Of a stretch of 50,510 nt of DNA, positions 8,628-16,403 are shown one piece after another. Numbering within the stretch: position 1 is the stretch's first letter; each line of letters opens with the position of its first letter. The position numbers were made by a program, and so were the translations under genes. The DNA is from Actinomycetes bacterium (GTDB lineage Bacteria; Actinomycetota; Acidimicrobiia; Acidimicrobiales; Ilumatobacteraceae), in contig JANYKS010000092.1 in the NCBI GenBank assembly GCA_025358125.1, forward strand, positions 1-50,510. The letters run 5' to 3'. The notes beneath the pieces were generated by a model, which searched no databases, had not been told where the DNA came from, and was given only the letters and a program-made list of their open reading frames with translations.

Positions 8628-10933
8628 GCGCACCTCGGCGTAACACGATCACCCGCGACGACGCCAAAATGGTCGCCGCGCTCGCCGCCGTGTCGGGCGT
8701 ACTCGCCGCGCTGGCGGGCGCGAGACCGACCGGCGGTGCAGTACCCGACGCAATCCTGTGCTTCGCGTTGGCGACCGCTGCCACCTGGGCCGGCGCATCC
8801 ACTCCGTGGTGGGCACTGATCGTCGCGAGTGGAGTTGCGGTCGTCGGTTCGGTCAGCGGGCCGATCATCGTCACCTTCGTCGCGCTCGCCGCATTGGTGG
8901 CGGCGATGTGGGTCGGGGCCCAACGGTCGAGCCTGGCGGCGCTGCGCGCCGGCATCGCCGCGGCCGTGGTCCAGGTCAGTCTCCGGTTGGAGCTCGACAA
9001 CTTCTTCCTCGCCTCGGCGATCGTGGCCGCAGTAGCGATGGGCCTGATCACGATCACCGGTCTTCTCCGCCGCCGGCGATACATCCGCAAACGGGCATGG
9101 TGGGCGCTTGCGGCCGTTGCCAGCGTCGCCGTGCTCGCGACGATCGGCGCAGGCGCCGGTGCGATTCGGGCCCGATCGTCGGTTACGACCGGGTACAAGG
9201 AGCTGCTCAAGGGTCTCGAGCTGCTGAAAAGCGGCGACATGCCAGGAGCAGCCACTGCGCTGCGCGACGCCTCTGCCAAGCTCGGTTCCGCTGCCGATCG
9301 CCTCGACGGCCCGCTCGGCCAGCCGTCACGTCTGGTCCCGGTGATCGCGCAGAATCGCTCGGCGGCAGTAGGGCTCCTCGGGCGGGCGGCGAACGCTGCC
9401 GACGCTGCGGCGGCAACGCTCGAGCTCGTCAACCTCGATCAACTCAAGATCGTGAACGGCGTGATCGACGTCGATTCGTTGGCACGTCTCGAGCAACCGC
9501 TCGGCCAGCTCGAATCGACCGTCGTCGACCTCAGCGCAGCACTCGACGATGCCAACTCGCCGTGGCTGATCGGGCCGTTCCAGGACAAGGTTCGCCACAG
9601 CCGGAGGCGGGCGGAGCAGGTGCGCCGCCAAGCGATCGGTTCGAGCGCTGCCGCCAAGCTCGGCCCGGCGATGCTCGGCTCGCAAGGTACCCGCCGCTAC
9701 TTCTTTGCGTTCACGAACCCGGCAGAGGCCCGTGGCCTCAGCGGGCTGATGGGCAACTGGAGCGAGGTGACCATCACCAACGGCCGGATCGAGGTGACGG
9801 CCAGCGGACGCACCGGGAAGTTGATCAGCGAACTCACCGCCGTCGAACCGGTGCACATCAAGGCATCCACCGAGTTCTACACCCGTTACGGCGGGTACGT
9901 CGCTGGTCATGCCGACACGTCCGTGGTCCCCAAGTTCTGGAGCAACTCGACGATGTCGCCGGACATGCCCAGCGTCGCGTCCGTCATGGCCCAGCTCTAC
10001 CAAACCGCAACCGGCAAGACCATCGACGGCGTGTTCATCGTCGACCCCGCCGGCGTCGCCTCGCTTCTCGGCATCACCGGGCCGATCACCGTCCCCGGCC
10101 TCGACACACCACTCACGTCCGCGACCGTTGAACAGTTCCTGACCCTCGATCAGTACCAGAAGGCGGAGAACGAACGCGAGGACCTGCTCGCTGCGGTGAC
10201 CGAGGAAACGATCAAGAAAGTGTTCAGGTCGAGCCTGCCCAAGCCGCAGGTCCTGCTCGCCGACTTGAGTCCTGCTGCGCTCGAGGGGCACATCTCGGTC
10301 TGGGCCAGCCGGCCCGAGGAAGAGGCGTTCCTGCGCCAGATCGGCATCGACGCGGCGATGCCGGGCGTCGACGCCAACAACGCGAGCGCCGACGGATTGG
10401 CCGTGGTCACCAACAACGCCAACGGCAACAAGATCGACAGTTTCCTCCAACGCGGGTTGGACTACAGGCCCGTATACGACGCCGCGACCGGCAAGGTGAC
10501 GGCGACGTTGAAGATCACGCTCACCAACAACGCACCCACCACCGGATACCCGGATTACGTGATCGGAAACCTCGTCCACCTGCCGACGGGCACGAACCGG
10601 ATGTTGCTGAGCGTCTACAGCCGGCTCGGCTACACCGCTGCGACGATCGATGGTCAACCGGCCCAGATGCAGCAGGAACGCGAATTGGGCTGGAACGTCT
10701 ATTCGAAGTTCGTCAACGTGCCCCCGGGTGGGTCGGTCGCCGTGACGCTGGATTTGAGCGGCAACGTCGCCACCGGCGGCTACGAACTCGTGTATCGACC
10801 ACAGCCGCTGCCACGGCCCGACACCCTGAAACTCGGCGTCACGTCTCCTGCTGGGAGCGCTCTGGTCACCTTCGACGGGATCCTGAAACGGCGCAGCGTG
10901 ATCAGTGCAGGCGGCGTCGAGGCGTGGCGCTGA
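8624..10933 (+). CDS. DUF4012 membrane-anchored protein
   Basis: About 769 residues. Four or five hydrophobic segments lie in residues 15-185, followed by a large, probably extracytoplasmic domain. The stretch FAFTNPAEARGLSGLMG near residue 365 is characteristic of DUF4012, a family found in actinobacterial exopolysaccharide loci whose biochemical role is not established. I start at the ATG overlapping the epimerase stop; a GTG/ATG seven codons earlier is possible. The 3' end overlaps the convergent membrane-protein gene by about 30 bp. Together with the upstream dehydratase and epimerase it forms one transcription unit. Confidence 0.8.
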   Translation: MSAPRRNTITRDDAKMVAALAAVSGVLAALAGARPTGGAVPDAILCFALATAATWAGASTPWWALIVASGVAVVGSVSGPIIVTFVALAALVAAMWVGAQRSSLAALRAGIAAAVVQVSLRLELDNFFLASAIVAAVAMGLITITGLLRRRRYIRKRAWWALAAVASVAVLATIGAGAGAIRARSSVTTGYKELLKGLELLKSGDMPGAATALRDASAKLGSAADRLDGPLGQPSRLVPVIAQNRSAAVGLLGRAANAADAAAATLELVNLDQLKIVNGVIDVDSLARLEQPLGQLESTVVDLSAALDDANSPWLIGPFQDKVRHSRRRAEQVRRQAIGSSAAAKLGPAMLGSQGTRRYFFAFTNPAEARGLSGLMGNWSEVTITNGRIEVTASGRTGKLISELTAVEPVHIKASTEFYTRYGGYVAGHADTSVVPKFWSNSTMSPDMPSVASVMAQLYQTATGKTIDGVFIVDPAGVASLLGITGPITVPGLDTPLTSATVEQFLTLDQYQKAENEREDLLAAVTEETIKKVFRSSLPKPQVLLADLSPAALEGHISVWASRPEEEAFLRQIGIDAAMPGVDANNASADGLAVVTNNANGNKIDSFLQRGLDYRPVYDAATGKVTATLKITLTNNAPTTGYPDYVIGNLVHLPTGTNRMLLSVYSRLGYTAATIDGQPAQMQQERELGWNVYSKFVNVPPGGSVAVTLDLSGNVATGGYELVYRPQPLPRPDTLKLGVTSPAGSALVTFDGILKRRSVISAGGVEAWR

Positions 10934-11624
10934 ACGACCAACTGGAGCCGATGATCGCGACCAAGAGTGCCACGACCAGTGAGACGCCGCCGCCGGCGAC
11001 GACGGCGCGCAGGGCCGGGCGGATTGTCGGCTGCAACGCTCCGGTGCGTGACACCACGGCAGAGGCCACCGCACCGATGCCGGCAATGATCCACCGCACC
11101 GGTTCGGCCGTGGTTGCCAGGCTCGGCCGCACCAGCGCAACGAGCGGCACGATCACCACCGGCCAGAACGCGAACAGCGCGCCGACCAAGGCGCTCTGAC
11201 GCCCCGTCGCCCCGAAGATGCCTGCCCACAGCACGAGCGCGACCAGCGCCGCGTGCCACGAGACGAGCGGCGGACGGCGGCTCACCAACTCGATGACGAC
11301 CACCGCCGCGACCACCACAGCCACCCTCGCTATCTGACCAGTCTCGGGTACGCAGCCGTACATCGCGGCCAAAGAGTTGCCGATGACGAACGGCACCATT
11401 CCCGGGCGCGGCATCAACCGCTGCGCCTCCGGCAGCGAATCGGCGACGACGATCGCGACGCCGATGATGGCAACCACCGCCCAGGTGCGGCTGCGGTCAC
11501 CGAGCGAAGACGCCTTCCAGCAGGCAGCAACCACGAGCACCCCTGCCGTCGCGCCGATCGCCCACCGCAGCGGGCGAGCGATGGCCGGGTTACGTGGCGG
11601 CCCGTCGTCGGGCATTCCCGCCAC
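10902..11624 (-). CDS. Polytopic membrane protein of unknown function
   Basis: 240 residues with about seven hydrophobic segments and short basic loops; no motif that I recognise. It starts (GTG at 11624, or ATG at 11615) a few bases after the stop codon of the aminotransferase gene, so the two are cotranscribed on the minus strand. It could be a small polymerase/flippase accessory protein of the glycan pathway, but that is only context. Its 3' end overlaps the DUF4012 gene tail. Confidence 0.6.
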   Translation of the reverse strand: MAGMPDDGPPRNPAIARPLRWAIGATAGVLVVAACWKASSLGDRSRTWAVVAIIGVAIVVADSLPEAQRLMPRPGMVPFVIGNSLAAMYGCVPETGQIARVAVVVAAVVVIELVSRRPPLVSWHAALVALVLWAGIFGATGRQSALVGALFAFWPVVIVPLVALVRPSLATTAEPVRWIIAGIGAVASAVVSRTGALQPTIRPALRAVVAGGGVSLVVALLVAIIGSSWSFSATPRRRLH

Positions 11625-11630
11625 GAGGTG

Positions 11631-12809
11631 TCAGTCCCGGCTCGACAGGATCACGTCGCAGACCCATCCGACGTCGTCGTCGGTGAGGCGCGACGCTGAC
11701 GGCAGGTTCAGGGTCGTGTCGAACAGGCGCTCGGAGACCTGCCCACCGACGATCGGCAGGCCGGCGAACACCGGCTGCAGATGCATCGGCTTGAAACCGT
11801 GGCGGGCCTCGACCCCGGCGTTACGGAGTTGATCGATGATGTCCGCGATCGACGCGCCGAACAGTTCGGGATCGACGCTGATCGTTGTCAGCCAGTGGTT
11901 CGGTTCGCAACCGGCGGGGATGCCTTGGAAACCGACACCGGGGATGGCCGCTAGGTGGCGCTCATATGCTTCGCGGACCCGGCGCCGCCCGCCGATCCTG
12001 TGCTTCAACGTGCGCAACTGCCCACGCCCGACCGCGGCGTTGAGGTTGCCCATCCGGTAGTTGTAACCGATCTCGTTGTGCTCGTACCACGGCACCGGCT
12101 GACGGGCTTGCGTCGCGAGATGCCGGGCCTGAGCGACCAACGCCACGTCGTCGGAGACGATCGCGCCGCCACCGCCGGTGGTGACGATCTTGTTGCCGTT
12201 GAACGACAGCACAGCGACCCGCCCGAAGCGGCCCGCCGCGACCCCATTGCGGCTGGCGCCGATGGCTTCGGCTGCGTCCTCCACCAGCGCAACGTCGTAC
12301 AGCGCACACACGGCAGCCAGGCGCTCACCATCGGCAACCGATCCGTACAGATCGACCGACACGACGGCTGCCGGCAGCCGATTCTGCTGGGCGCGATGGC
12401 GCAGTTCGGCCTCGAGCAGGTCCGGGTCGATGTGCCAACTGAACGGCTCGCAGTCGACGAAACACGGCCGCGCCCCGATGTAGCGAACCGCGAAAGCACT
12501 CGCGCCAAACGTCAGCGTGCTGACCAGCACGTCGTCGCCGGCCTCCACACCGACCGCCATCAACGCCAGGTGCAGGCCTGCGGTTCCGCTGGACAGCGCA
12601 GCGACGGCCCGCGCCCCGGTGAGATCGGCGAGTTCGGCCTCGAACGCTTCGAGGTCGGGACCGGCGGGCGCGATCCAACCCGAATCGAATGCGGCGATCA
12701 GCAGCTCACGCTCGACCGGGCCGACTTCGGGCGGGGACAACCAGATCTTCCACGGAACCAAGTTCGAAGTCACACCCACATTGTTGCATCCGGCACCCCA
12801 CGGGCCCAT
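11631..12809 (-). CDS. DegT/DnrJ/EryC1/StrS-type sugar aminotransferase
   Basis: About 392 residues, the normal length for PLP-dependent nucleotide-sugar aminotransferases. Visible are LSSGTAGLHLAL (cofactor phosphate region), the PLP-contacting Asp in VEDAAEAIGA near residue 178 and the Schiff-base lysine in SFNGNKIVTTGGGG, about Lys207. The expected reaction is transamination of a UDP-4-keto-6-deoxy sugar made by one of the two CapD/PglF-like enzymes. I favour the ATG at 12809 because AAGGGACGAG precedes it at good spacing; a GTG at 12824 is the alternative. The following gene on the same strand is the small membrane protein. Confidence 0.9.
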   Translation of the reverse strand: MGPWGAGCNNVGVTSNLVPWKIWLSPPEVGPVERELLIAAFDSGWIAPAGPDLEAFEAELADLTGARAVAALSSGTAGLHLALMAVGVEAGDDVLVSTLTFGASAFAVRYIGARPCFVDCEPFSWHIDPDLLEAELRHRAQQNRLPAAVVSVDLYGSVADGERLAAVCALYDVALVEDAAEAIGASRNGVAAGRFGRVAVLSFNGNKIVTTGGGGAIVSDDVALVAQARHLATQARQPVPWYEHNEIGYNYRMGNLNAAVGRGQLRTLKHRIGGRRRVREAYERHLAAIPGVGFQGIPAGCEPNHWLTTISVDPELFGASIADIIDQLRNAGVEARHGFKPMHLQPVFAGLPIVGGQVSERLFDTTLNLPSASRLTDDDVGWVCDVILSSRD

Positions 12810-12944
12810 GGCTCGTCCCTTCACTGTTCATCGGCGGGCACTCGTCGTTGCCGTATTGAGGGCGACTGCGCACTACCTCACCCCCCGCCGAGCGGTGGAT
12901 CGAGGGTAAGATCTTGGCAGCGGATCGACAAAGGGCGGCGCCAT

Positions 12945-12974
12945 TCAGGATTCATCGGGTCAGGATTCATCGGG
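12945..12974 (+). repeat. Perfect 15-bp tandem duplication in the leader of the phosphatase gene
   Basis: The 15-mer TCAGGATTCATCGGG occurs twice back to back with no mismatch, directly before the ribosome site (GGGAAAGG) of the gene starting at 12990. A possible -10 box TAAGAT lies upstream at 12907-12912, so the repeat would be in the 5' untranslated region. Confidence 0.9.
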
Positions 12975-12989
12975 AAAGGTCCATCGCCG

Positions 12990-13538
12990 GTGACACCTCC
13001 GTTGCGCGTGCTCTGCGTGTGCACCCACAACCGCACCCGTTCGGTGATGACCGGTGGCCTGTTGAAACGGCATCTCACCCGGATGCGGGTCGATGCCGTC
13101 GTCGACACCGCCGGAACGATGAGCGTCGGTGAACAGCCGATGGATCCAGCGGTTCGCCTGCTCGCCAAACGAGGCATCGACGTGAGCGGCCATCGCAGCC
13201 AACTGCTCGACCACCAACTCGTCGAGGATGCCGACCTGATCATCACTGCAGAACGCGATCACGTCGTCTGGATCGCCGGGCGATGGCCGGCGGCGTTCGC
13301 TTCCACGTTCACGCTGCCCGAGGTGGTCGCCCGCGCCGAGCACGTCGAGCCGAGAAACGGCGGCCCGGTCGGCGAGTGGCTGGCCCGGCTCGGCGCCGGA
13401 AGGGCGACTGCCCTCGACTATCTCGACATCGACGTCGGCGAGATCGCCGACCCCACCGGCCAGTCGCCGACGGTGTGGGGCAGGGCGTTCGCGCAGATCG
13501 ATGAGCTCACCCGCCAGCTCGCCGTGGCGCTCACATGA
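12990..13538 (+). CDS. Low-molecular-weight protein-tyrosine phosphatase (Wzb-like)
   Basis: 182 residues from a GTG start preceded by GGGAAAGG at good spacing. The signature C(x)5R(S) is CTHNRTRS with Cys11 and Arg17, right at the N-terminus as in LMW-PTPs, and the general-acid Asp is in DP at 154-155 (ADPTGQS). In capsule systems this enzyme dephosphorylates the tyrosine cluster of the Wzc-type kinase, here the gene at 532. The N-terminal CVCTHNRTRS replaces the commoner CxGNxCRSP, so a low-activity or divergent substrate is possible. Its stop overlaps the start of a 41-codon ORF (ATGA). Confidence 0.8.
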   Translation: MTPPLRVLCVCTHNRTRSVMTGGLLKRHLTRMRVDAVVDTAGTMSVGEQPMDPAVRLLAKRGIDVSGHRSQLLDHQLVEDADLIITAERDHVVWIAGRWPAAFASTFTLPEVVARAEHVEPRNGGPVGEWLARLGAGRATALDYLDIDVGEIADPTGQSPTVWGRAFAQIDELTRQLAVALT

Positions 13539-13660
13539 CGGAGGCACCAACCAGTGACCGAGACACCATGACCCGCGCCACCATGACACGCGGCGCCAGG
13601 CCCGGGGTCGCGATGACCCGCGGCGCCATGCCCGGGGTCGCGATGAACGGGCCGCGATGA
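13535..13660 (+). CDS. Small 41-residue repeat peptide, coupled on both sides
   Basis: A 42-codon frame (with stop) fills exactly the gap between the phosphatase and the deacetylase genes. Its ATG overlaps the phosphatase TGA, and its TGA overlaps the deacetylase ATG, both as ATGA. The peptide contains two near-identical decapeptides, MTRGARPGVA and MTRGAMPGVA, followed by MNGPR. It is basic, with no membrane segment. I know no family for it. Whether it is a working peptide or only a translational bridge keeping ribosomes loaded cannot be told from sequence; the double overlap argues that it is translated. Confidence 0.5.
   Translation: MTEAPTSDRDTMTRATMTRGARPGVAMTRGAMPGVAMNGPR
13583..13642 (+). 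repeat. Two 30-bp tandem repeats encoding decapeptides
   Basis: Units at 13583-13612 and 13613-13642 differ at two positions. A shortened third copy (ATGAACGGGCCGCG) leads into the next start codon and a shortened copy precedes the first. The unit length is a multiple of three, so the small ORF stays open whatever the copy number. Confidence 0.85.
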
Positions 13661-14466
13661 ACGTCAAGCATCTCGTCAAGCGGATCAGCTTGACGGCCGA
13701 CGCCGTTGTGCGACCGCCGACCGGCATAACCGTGCTCATCTACCACCGCGTCGGTGGGGGCACGACGAGCGCCGTCGACCTGGATCCCAGCGCCTTCGAG
13801 GCTCAGCTCGCCCGGCTCGCAACGCAGCATCGCGTCATCACGCTCGAGGCCTCGCTCGCCGAGCTGGCCGCGCCGCCATCTGCCGAGCACGACCGAGGAG
13901 TCGTGCTCACGTTCGACGACGGTACCGACGATTTCACCGACGTCGCCGTGCCGGCACTCGTGCGCCACGGCTTGCCGGCCACTCTGTATGCGGCAACCCA
14001 GTTCATCGAAGAAGGCACCGATTTCCCATGGGGGGCTCGGCCGACGTCGTGGTCGGCGCTGCGCGACGCAGTGTCGACCGGGTTGATCACGGTCGGTTCT
14101 CACACCCATTCGCACTCGTTGCTCGATCGGCTCGATCGGTCAGCCGTCGAAGCCGATCTCGACCGCTCGATCGAATTGATCGGCGAGCACATCGGCATCC
14201 GGCCCCAGGACTTCGCCTATCCGAAGGCCGTGCCGGGTTCCCCTGCGGCCGAGGTGGCCGTGCGCCGCCGGTTCCGTTCTGCCGCGCTCGCCGCGAGCCG
14301 GGTCAACCGTCCGGGGGGCACGGACATCCACCGGCTGTGGCGCACGCCTGTCCAGCGCAGCGACGGCGACGAGTTCTTCGCGGCCAAAGCTGCCGGCGGT
14401 CTCCGGCTGGAGGGCGAGTTGCGTGGGCTCGCGGCGCGAGTCCGCTACCGGGGCGCGACGAGGTGA
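13657..14466 (+). CDS. Polysaccharide deacetylase (NodB homology, CE4)
   Basis: 269 residues. CE4 motif 1 is TFDDG at 85-89 with the catalytic-base and metal-binding Asp pair, and motif 2 is SHTHSH with His149 and His153 as metal ligands. No signal peptide is obvious, so it may act on lipid-linked or cytoplasmic intermediates or be exported by another route. CE4 enzymes remove N-acetyl groups from GlcNAc-containing polymers. The ATG overlaps the stop of the small repeat ORF, and its own stop overlaps the GTG of the next glycosyltransferase (GTGA), so phosphatase, peptide, deacetylase and transferase form one tightly coupled operon. Confidence 0.85.
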   Translation: MNVKHLVKRISLTADAVVRPPTGITVLIYHRVGGGTTSAVDLDPSAFEAQLARLATQHRVITLEASLAELAAPPSAEHDRGVVLTFDDGTDDFTDVAVPALVRHGLPATLYAATQFIEEGTDFPWGARPTSWSALRDAVSTGLITVGSHTHSHSLLDRLDRSAVEADLDRSIELIGEHIGIRPQDFAYPKAVPGSPAAEVAVRRRFRSAALAASRVNRPGGTDIHRLWRTPVQRSDGDEFFAAKAAGGLRLEGELRGLAARVRYRGATR

Positions 14467-15689
14467 ACGCTCCCGTCACGATTCCGCCGAAACGCCCGGA
14501 CACTCCTCGGCTGATCCACCTCACCACGACGGACATGAGCCTCGACTGGCTGCTCGGTCCGCAGCTGCAGGCGTTCCAGGCGGCCGGGTACGAAGTGATC
14601 GGGATGTCCGCCGCCGGCCCCCACGTCGAGAACCTCGCGGCGATGGGCATCGCCCACCTGCCCGTCGCCAACTTCACCCGAGCCCCCAGTGTTTCGAGCG
14701 ACCTGAAGGCGTTGATCGAGCTCTACCGCCGCCTGCGCCAACTCCGTCCCGACATCTTGCACACCCACAACCCGAAACCGGGGATACTGGGGCGGGTCAC
14801 CGGGCGCTTGGCAAGGGTGCCGCTCGTGGTCAACACCCAGCACGGCCTGTACGCACAGCCCGACGACGGCTGGAAGCGTCGGTGGGCGGTGTACTCGGTC
14901 GAGCGCATCGCGGCTGCGTTCAGCGATCGCGAACTGGTCCAGAACCCCGAAGACGCCGACACGCTCGTGCGCCGCTTGCGTGTCCCGGCGCGCCGGGTCG
15001 AGGTGCTCGGCAACGGGATCGACCTCACCCGATTCGACCCCGCCTCGGTCTCCCCCGGCGTGCGCCGACGGCTCCGCAAGGAGTGGGGGGTCGGCGACGG
15101 CGACGTGGTCTGCGGTGTCGTCGGCAGGCTTGTCCAAGAAAAAGGAATCAGCGAGTTGTTCGAGGCCAATCGGCTACTGCGCGCTCAGAAGTCGCCGGCC
15201 CGTCTTGTCGTGATCGGCCCGACGGAACCCGACAAGAACGATGCCGTCGATGCTTCGATGATCGCCGCTGCCGAATCCGAGGGCGTCATCTTCCTCGGTC
15301 AGCGCACCGACATGCCCGAGCTGTATTCGGCGATGGACCTCTTCGTCACGGCCACGTATCGCGAAGGCTTTCCGCGCGCCGCGATGGAGGCAGCGGCAAT
15401 GGGACTTCCGATCGTGGCCACCGACATCCGCGGTTGTCGCCAGGTGGTCGACGCCGGAGTGACCGGCGTGCTCGTGCCGGTGAAGGATGCGGCGGCGCTC
15501 GCCGACGCGTTGCTCACTCTCGTCGACGATCCCGCCGAGCGGCAACGGATGGCTTCGCAGGCTCGGATCAGGGCACTCCAGGCCTTCGACGTGAACACGG
15601 TCATCGAGATTTGTGTCAGGACCTACGCTACGGGACGCAATCGTCAGCGATCCCCTGGCAGTTCGGTCATCGTCACCCCTGATGCCTGA
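14463..15689 (+). CDS. Glycosyltransferase family 4
   Basis: 408 residues, GT-B fold. The N-terminal half has the acceptor-side region (HLTTTDMSLDWLL, HTHNPKPGILGR) typical of WcaL/PglA-like and capsular GT4 enzymes; the C-terminal half has VGRLVQEKGI and the ExxxxxxxE motif EGFPRAAME at 301-309. It should add a hexose or N-acetyl-hexosamine to the undecaprenyl-linked oligosaccharide. The start is the GTG overlapping the deacetylase stop. The last 46 bp overlap the convergent sugar-transferase gene. Confidence 0.85.
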   Translation: MNAPVTIPPKRPDTPRLIHLTTTDMSLDWLLGPQLQAFQAAGYEVIGMSAAGPHVENLAAMGIAHLPVANFTRAPSVSSDLKALIELYRRLRQLRPDILHTHNPKPGILGRVTGRLARVPLVVNTQHGLYAQPDDGWKRRWAVYSVERIAAAFSDRELVQNPEDADTLVRRLRVPARRVEVLGNGIDLTRFDPASVSPGVRRRLRKEWGVGDGDVVCGVVGRLVQEKGISELFEANRLLRAQKSPARLVVIGPTEPDKNDAVDASMIAAAESEGVIFLGQRTDMPELYSAMDLFVTATYREGFPRAAMEAAAMGLPIVATDIRGCRQVVDAGVTGVLVPVKDAAALADALLTLVDDPAERQRMASQARIRALQAFDVNTVIEICVRTYATGRNRQRSPGSSVIVTPDA

Positions 15690-16255
15690 TCCACGCCGTG
15701 GCGGCCGAGCACCATCGGCACCGTCCGGAAGAGGATTCCCAGATCACCGAGCAGCGTGCGTTGTTCCACGTAGCGGACGTCGAGCGCCAAGCGTTGCGGC
15801 CAGTCGACGTTGTTGCGTCCGCTGATCTGGGCCAGGCCGGTGATTCCCGGCTTGACCTCGAACCGGCGATACTCGTCGCCGCGATACCGACTCCAGTAGT
15901 GGACAGGTAGCGGCCGGGGACCGACGAGCGTGATGTCGCCGCGGAGAAGATTGACGAGCGAAGGGAGTTCGTCGATGCTCGTTGCCCGCAGCCACCGGCC
16001 GAGCTTGGAGATTCGCTCCGCGTCGTGCGCCGGTCCGCCGCGGCCCGGCGCGGGATGGTGCATCGTACGCAGCTTGAGCAGATCGAATGACCGGCCGCCG
16101 ACGCCGAGCCGGCGCTGACGGAACAGTACGCCGTTGCCCAACCGCAGCCGAACCGCTACGCCAGAAGCGGCGAGCAGTGGCGACAATACGACGAGACCGA
16201 TCAAGGCCGCGGCGATATCGACGCCGCGGCGGACGGTGTCGGCGAGACGGTTCAC
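15644..16255 (-). CDS. Initiating sugar-phosphate transferase (PglC/WbaP C-terminal domain type)
   Basis: 203 residues: one hydrophobic re-entrant segment at about 13-35, then the conserved core with LLKLRTM, the DELPSLVNLLRGDITLVGPRP block and the KPGITGLAQISGRN block, all diagnostic of bacterial sugar transferases (PF02397). This enzyme moves a sugar-1-phosphate from a UDP-sugar to undecaprenyl phosphate, the first committed membrane step. The length matches the minimal PglC type. It starts at GTG 16255, divergent from the second dehydratase gene. Confidence 0.9.
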   Translation of the reverse strand: MNRLADTVRRGVDIAAALIGLVVLSPLLAASGVAVRLRLGNGVLFRQRRLGVGGRSFDLLKLRTMHHPAPGRGGPAHDAERISKLGRWLRATSIDELPSLVNLLRGDITLVGPRPLPVHYWSRYRGDEYRRFEVKPGITGLAQISGRNNVDWPQRLALDVRYVEQRTLLGDLGILFRTVPMVLGRHGVDQASGVTMTELPGDR

Positions 16256-16335
16256 GGTGCGACCAACGCCGAGTTCGCTTTCGTTCGATTGTCAAGTTTC
16301 AATCAAGACCACTTCCCACCGTGGCAAACGGCATG

Positions 16336-16341
16336 TAGAGT
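16336..16341 (+). promoter_or_regulatory. Possible -10 box (TAGAGT) before the second dehydratase gene
   Basis: TAGAGT overlaps the GTTTCAAAC palindrome (16340-16348) that also occurs at 520-528 before the Wzc-like gene. It gives a leader of about 50 bases to the start codon. No clear -35 element is visible. The divergent spacer also holds GATTG-N8-CAATC at 16287-16304. Confidence 0.3.
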
Positions 16342-16403
16342 TTCAAACCTCGGGCGAGACGAGCTGTGCGCTTGGGAGTGATGGCGAAAGGGTGGGCGAA
16401 AAG

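Noticed and set aside
9326..11140. Long minus-strand open frame (604 codons) opposite the DUF4012 gene
   Set aside because: High-G+C codon structure keeps antisense frames open; there is no ribosome site or family pattern, and the plus-strand DUF4012 gene explains the DNA.
13531..14115. Minus-strand frame with repeats (TPGMAPRV) opposite the small repeat ORF
   Set aside because: The repeats are only the complement of the 30-bp DNA repeats; the plus-strand ORF has both stop/start overlaps.
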